Shown piece by piece: positions 62,683 to 64,000 of a stretch of DNA of 64,000 nucleotides. Origin of the DNA: Pseudoalteromonas sp. SMS1 (GTDB taxonomy: Bacteria; Pseudomonadota; Gammaproteobacteria; Enterobacterales; Alteromonadaceae). The notes under the pieces are model-generated. The model made no database searches and was not told the origin of the DNA. It worked only from the letters and a program-made list of their open reading frames with translations. Within the stretch, counting starts at the first letter, position 1, and each line of letters starts with the position of its first letter. The stretch spans positions 124,001-188,000 of the forward strand of contig NZ_JAKGBI010000001.1 in NCBI RefSeq assembly GCF_021530565.1, in the 5' to 3' direction. Position numbers and translations under genes: made by a program.

Positions 62683-63284
62683 CTCCATCAAATTTAGACG
62701 CCGTTGATTTTGAAAAGGCGCCACTAATCCCTGCGATTGTACAAGATTACGCGACAGGCGTAATTTTAATGCAAGGATTTATGAATAAAGCAGCTTTGGA
62801 AACGACGTTTGAAAAAGGCTTAGTGACTTTTTACTCTCGCTCGAAGTCGCGCTTGTGGACCAAAGGAGAGTCATCAAATAACGTGTTGACTCTTGTTGAA
62901 GCTCACACAGATTGTGACTACGACAGTATTCTTTTACTTGCTACACCGGCGGGCCCTACTTGCCACTTAGGTACACAAAGTTGTTTTGCCGGCGCTCAAC
63001 CAGAACTTGCTTTTTTAGGTACACTTGAAAAAGTGATTACTGAGAAAAAGCATGCTGACCCGAGTGAAAGCTACACCGCCTCACTTTTTGCAAAAGATTT
63101 AAGCCGAAGCTGTCAAAAAGTGGGGGAAGAAGGTGTTGAGGTCGCACTGGCTGCAATGAAGCACGATAAAGAAGAATTACTTAACGAGTCTGCCGATTTA
63201 ATTTACCACCTGTTAGTACTTTTACAACGAAGTGGGCTCAGTTTATCGCAAGTTGTCGATACATTGTCCAAAAGGCACCAATAG
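62673..63284 (+). CDS. hisI: Bifunctional phosphoribosyl-AMP cyclohydrolase/phosphoribosyl-ATP pyrophosphatase
   Basis: The 203-residue HisIE fusion: an N-terminal cyclohydrolase (about 1-115; [38 protein letters not shown] with metal Cys/Asp) and a C-terminal pyrophosphatase (about 120-203; [18 protein letters not shown] and the [14 protein letters not shown] helix). It performs steps 2 and 3. It is the last gene of the his operon. No clear terminator follows before the next gene 58 bp on. Confidence 0.97.
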   Translation: MQLTPSNLDAVDFEKAPLIPAIVQDYATGVILMQGFMNKAALETTFEKGLVTFYSRSKSRLWTKGESSNNVLTLVEAHTDCDYDSILLLATPAGPTCHLGTQSCFAGAQPELAFLGTLEKVITEKKHADPSESYTASLFAKDLSRSCQKVGEEGVEVALAAMKHDKEELLNESADLIYHLLVLLQRSGLSLSQVVDTLSKRHQ

Positions 63285-63342
63285 CCTACCTCATAAGAAT
63301 TGACCATGGTATGCTTAGGAAAAATTCGATAAGGAAGCTGCC

Positions 63343-63840
63343 ATGGTTTTTCGCCATCTCGTTTGCTCGCTTGGTTTTGTTGCACTGACTGCCTGCAATT
63401 CACTCCCAAGTGATGTTCAGAAAAAAGTAGAAAATATGACTGATTGTGAAAAAGTCAATGCACTTATCACTGGTGCAGATGATGGTTTTGCAATTCTCAA
63501 AGGGAGTGAGATCAACGGTAAATTAATGAAAAGTTGGCGACCTAAAGCCCACTTGCTTAAAAACAGCTGCCAAATCAACTTATATACTAGCGGGAATACA
63601 GCCTACGAATGTAACAAGGCATTTGCAGGTAAAACAGAAGCGTTGGTGAGGTTTGAACAAGTCAATGAACAGCTGAAGAGTTGTTTAAGTGCAGACTGGA
63701 CAGAAAAACAACACTATGGTGATGACACAAGCCGATCCACATTTACCAGCGAGCACTCTCAAACCAAAGTTGCCGTCAATTTCGGTAGTACATTAGATAA
63801 GGGCAAGCCTTGGGCTGTCAGCTTGGAAATTGTTAAGTAG
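63343..63840 (+). CDS. Small lipoprotein, unknown (165 aa)
   Basis: The 165-residue protein has a lipoprotein signal (LGFVALTACNS, Cys18). The mature region has four further Cys residues (DCEKVN, KNSCQIN, YECNKAF, LKSCLSA), which may form two disulfides, and no recognised domain. It starts 58 bp after hisI with an AAGGA ribosome site, so it could be read through from the his operon. A TTGACC at 63300 could serve as a -35 but no good -10 was seen. Function unknown. Confidence 0.7.
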   Translation: MVFRHLVCSLGFVALTACNSLPSDVQKKVENMTDCEKVNALITGADDGFAILKGSEINGKLMKSWRPKAHLLKNSCQINLYTSGNTAYECNKAFAGKTEALVRFEQVNEQLKSCLSADWTEKQHYGDDTSRSTFTSEHSQTKVAVNFGSTLDKGKPWAVSLEIVK

Positions 63841-63841
63841 T

Positions 63842-64000
63842 ATGCAAAATCAACCTCCTATATTTTTGATTAATTTGGACCAAAGTACAGATCGCCTAGA
63901 AAAAAGTGCAACACGGTTAGCTGAACAAGGCATCACGTTCGAACGAATTTCTGGTGTATATGGGAAAGCTTTGTCAAACGAAGAAATTTCCAAGCATTAC
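63842..64000 (+). CDS. Glycosyltransferase family 25, N-terminus (runs past window end)
   Basis: The first 53 codons from ATG 63842 read MQNQPPIFLINLDQSTDRLE and continue to a QGITFERISGVYGKAL-type stretch. This is the start of LPS/lipooligosaccharide GT25 enzymes (IN-LD-x-S-x-DR-L-x and F-x-RI-x-gV). It probably adds a sugar to lipid A-core or O-antigen. It begins one base after the lipoprotein stop, so it is likely co-transcribed. The rest lies outside the window. Confidence 0.85.
   Translation, partial: MQNQPPIFLINLDQSTDRLEKSATRLAEQGITFERISGVYGKALSNEEISKHY

Noticed and set aside
1..64000. CRISPR arrays, rRNA or tRNA genes
   Set aside because: No regular direct repeats with spacers and no cloverleaf or rRNA signatures were recognised on either strand.

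Overview
The window looks like the chromosome of a marine gammaproteobacterium of the order Alteromonadales, most like Pseudoalteromonas. The evidence is moderate AT-richness, an enteric-order his operon (G-D-C-B-H-A-F-I) with a His-rich leader peptide, a yoaA-tsaB pair, a DUF3450/TtpC/ExbB/ExbD/TonB/TPR cluster and a FadD-Rnd pair. The genus assignment is inference from gene families, not from a search.

Region 1 (1 to about 12.2 kb) is part of a Mu-like prophage reading rightward: the end of the MuA transposase, MuB, gp16-like and Mor-like regulators, endolysin with a coiled-coil/membrane partner, DUF1804 protein, large terminase, DUF935 portal, a DUF3164 protein in an unusual place, two unknown genes and a MuF head protein. 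No capsid, protease or tail genes follow, so the element looks truncated on the right. Between mor and the endolysin, on the opposite strand, lie two tandem integron gene cassettes (about 3437-4879). Each is one ORF whose stop touches an attC-like recombination site. This cassette pair inside a Mu-like prophage, with no integrase in view, is the most unusual thing in the window.

Region 2 (12.5-21.8 kb) holds accessory genes: a lipoprotein alpha/beta hydrolase, a large secreted protein with two repeated beta-sandwich-like modules, a Rieske non-haem oxygenase with a bridging Glu, and a 1046-residue lipoprotein combining beta-propeller-type repeats with two c-type haem sites. A 1.36 kb gene-poor stretch with inverted repeats follows.

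Region 3 (21.8-35.5 kb) holds asd, a decayed ORF, then a TonB uptake locus on the minus strand: DUF3450 protein, TtpC-like ExbB, ExbB, ExbD, TonB and TPR protein, then a beta-helix lipoprotein and a TonB-dependent receptor preceded by a possible Pho box. A methyl-accepting chemotaxis protein lies upstream.

Region 4 (35.6-42.6 kb) is a predicted mannoside locus: a secreted GH92 alpha-mannosidase with a basic-secretory-protein peptidase, an MFS sugar permease, an AGE-family isomerase and a PfkB kinase. Two near-identical LacI-type operators tie the two divergent units together. The inferred route is mannoside to mannose to fructose to fructose 6-phosphate.

Region 5 (42.6-56 kb) is mostly chromosomal backbone: a metallo-beta-lactamase-fold lipoprotein, rnd, fadD, an alpha/beta hydrolase, an alkaline phosphatase, a PTS-EIIC/EAL fusion protein, tsaB and yoaA. 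Region 6 (56-63.3 kb) is the complete his operon with its attenuator, followed by a small lipoprotein and the start of a family 25 glycosyltransferase cut by the window edge.
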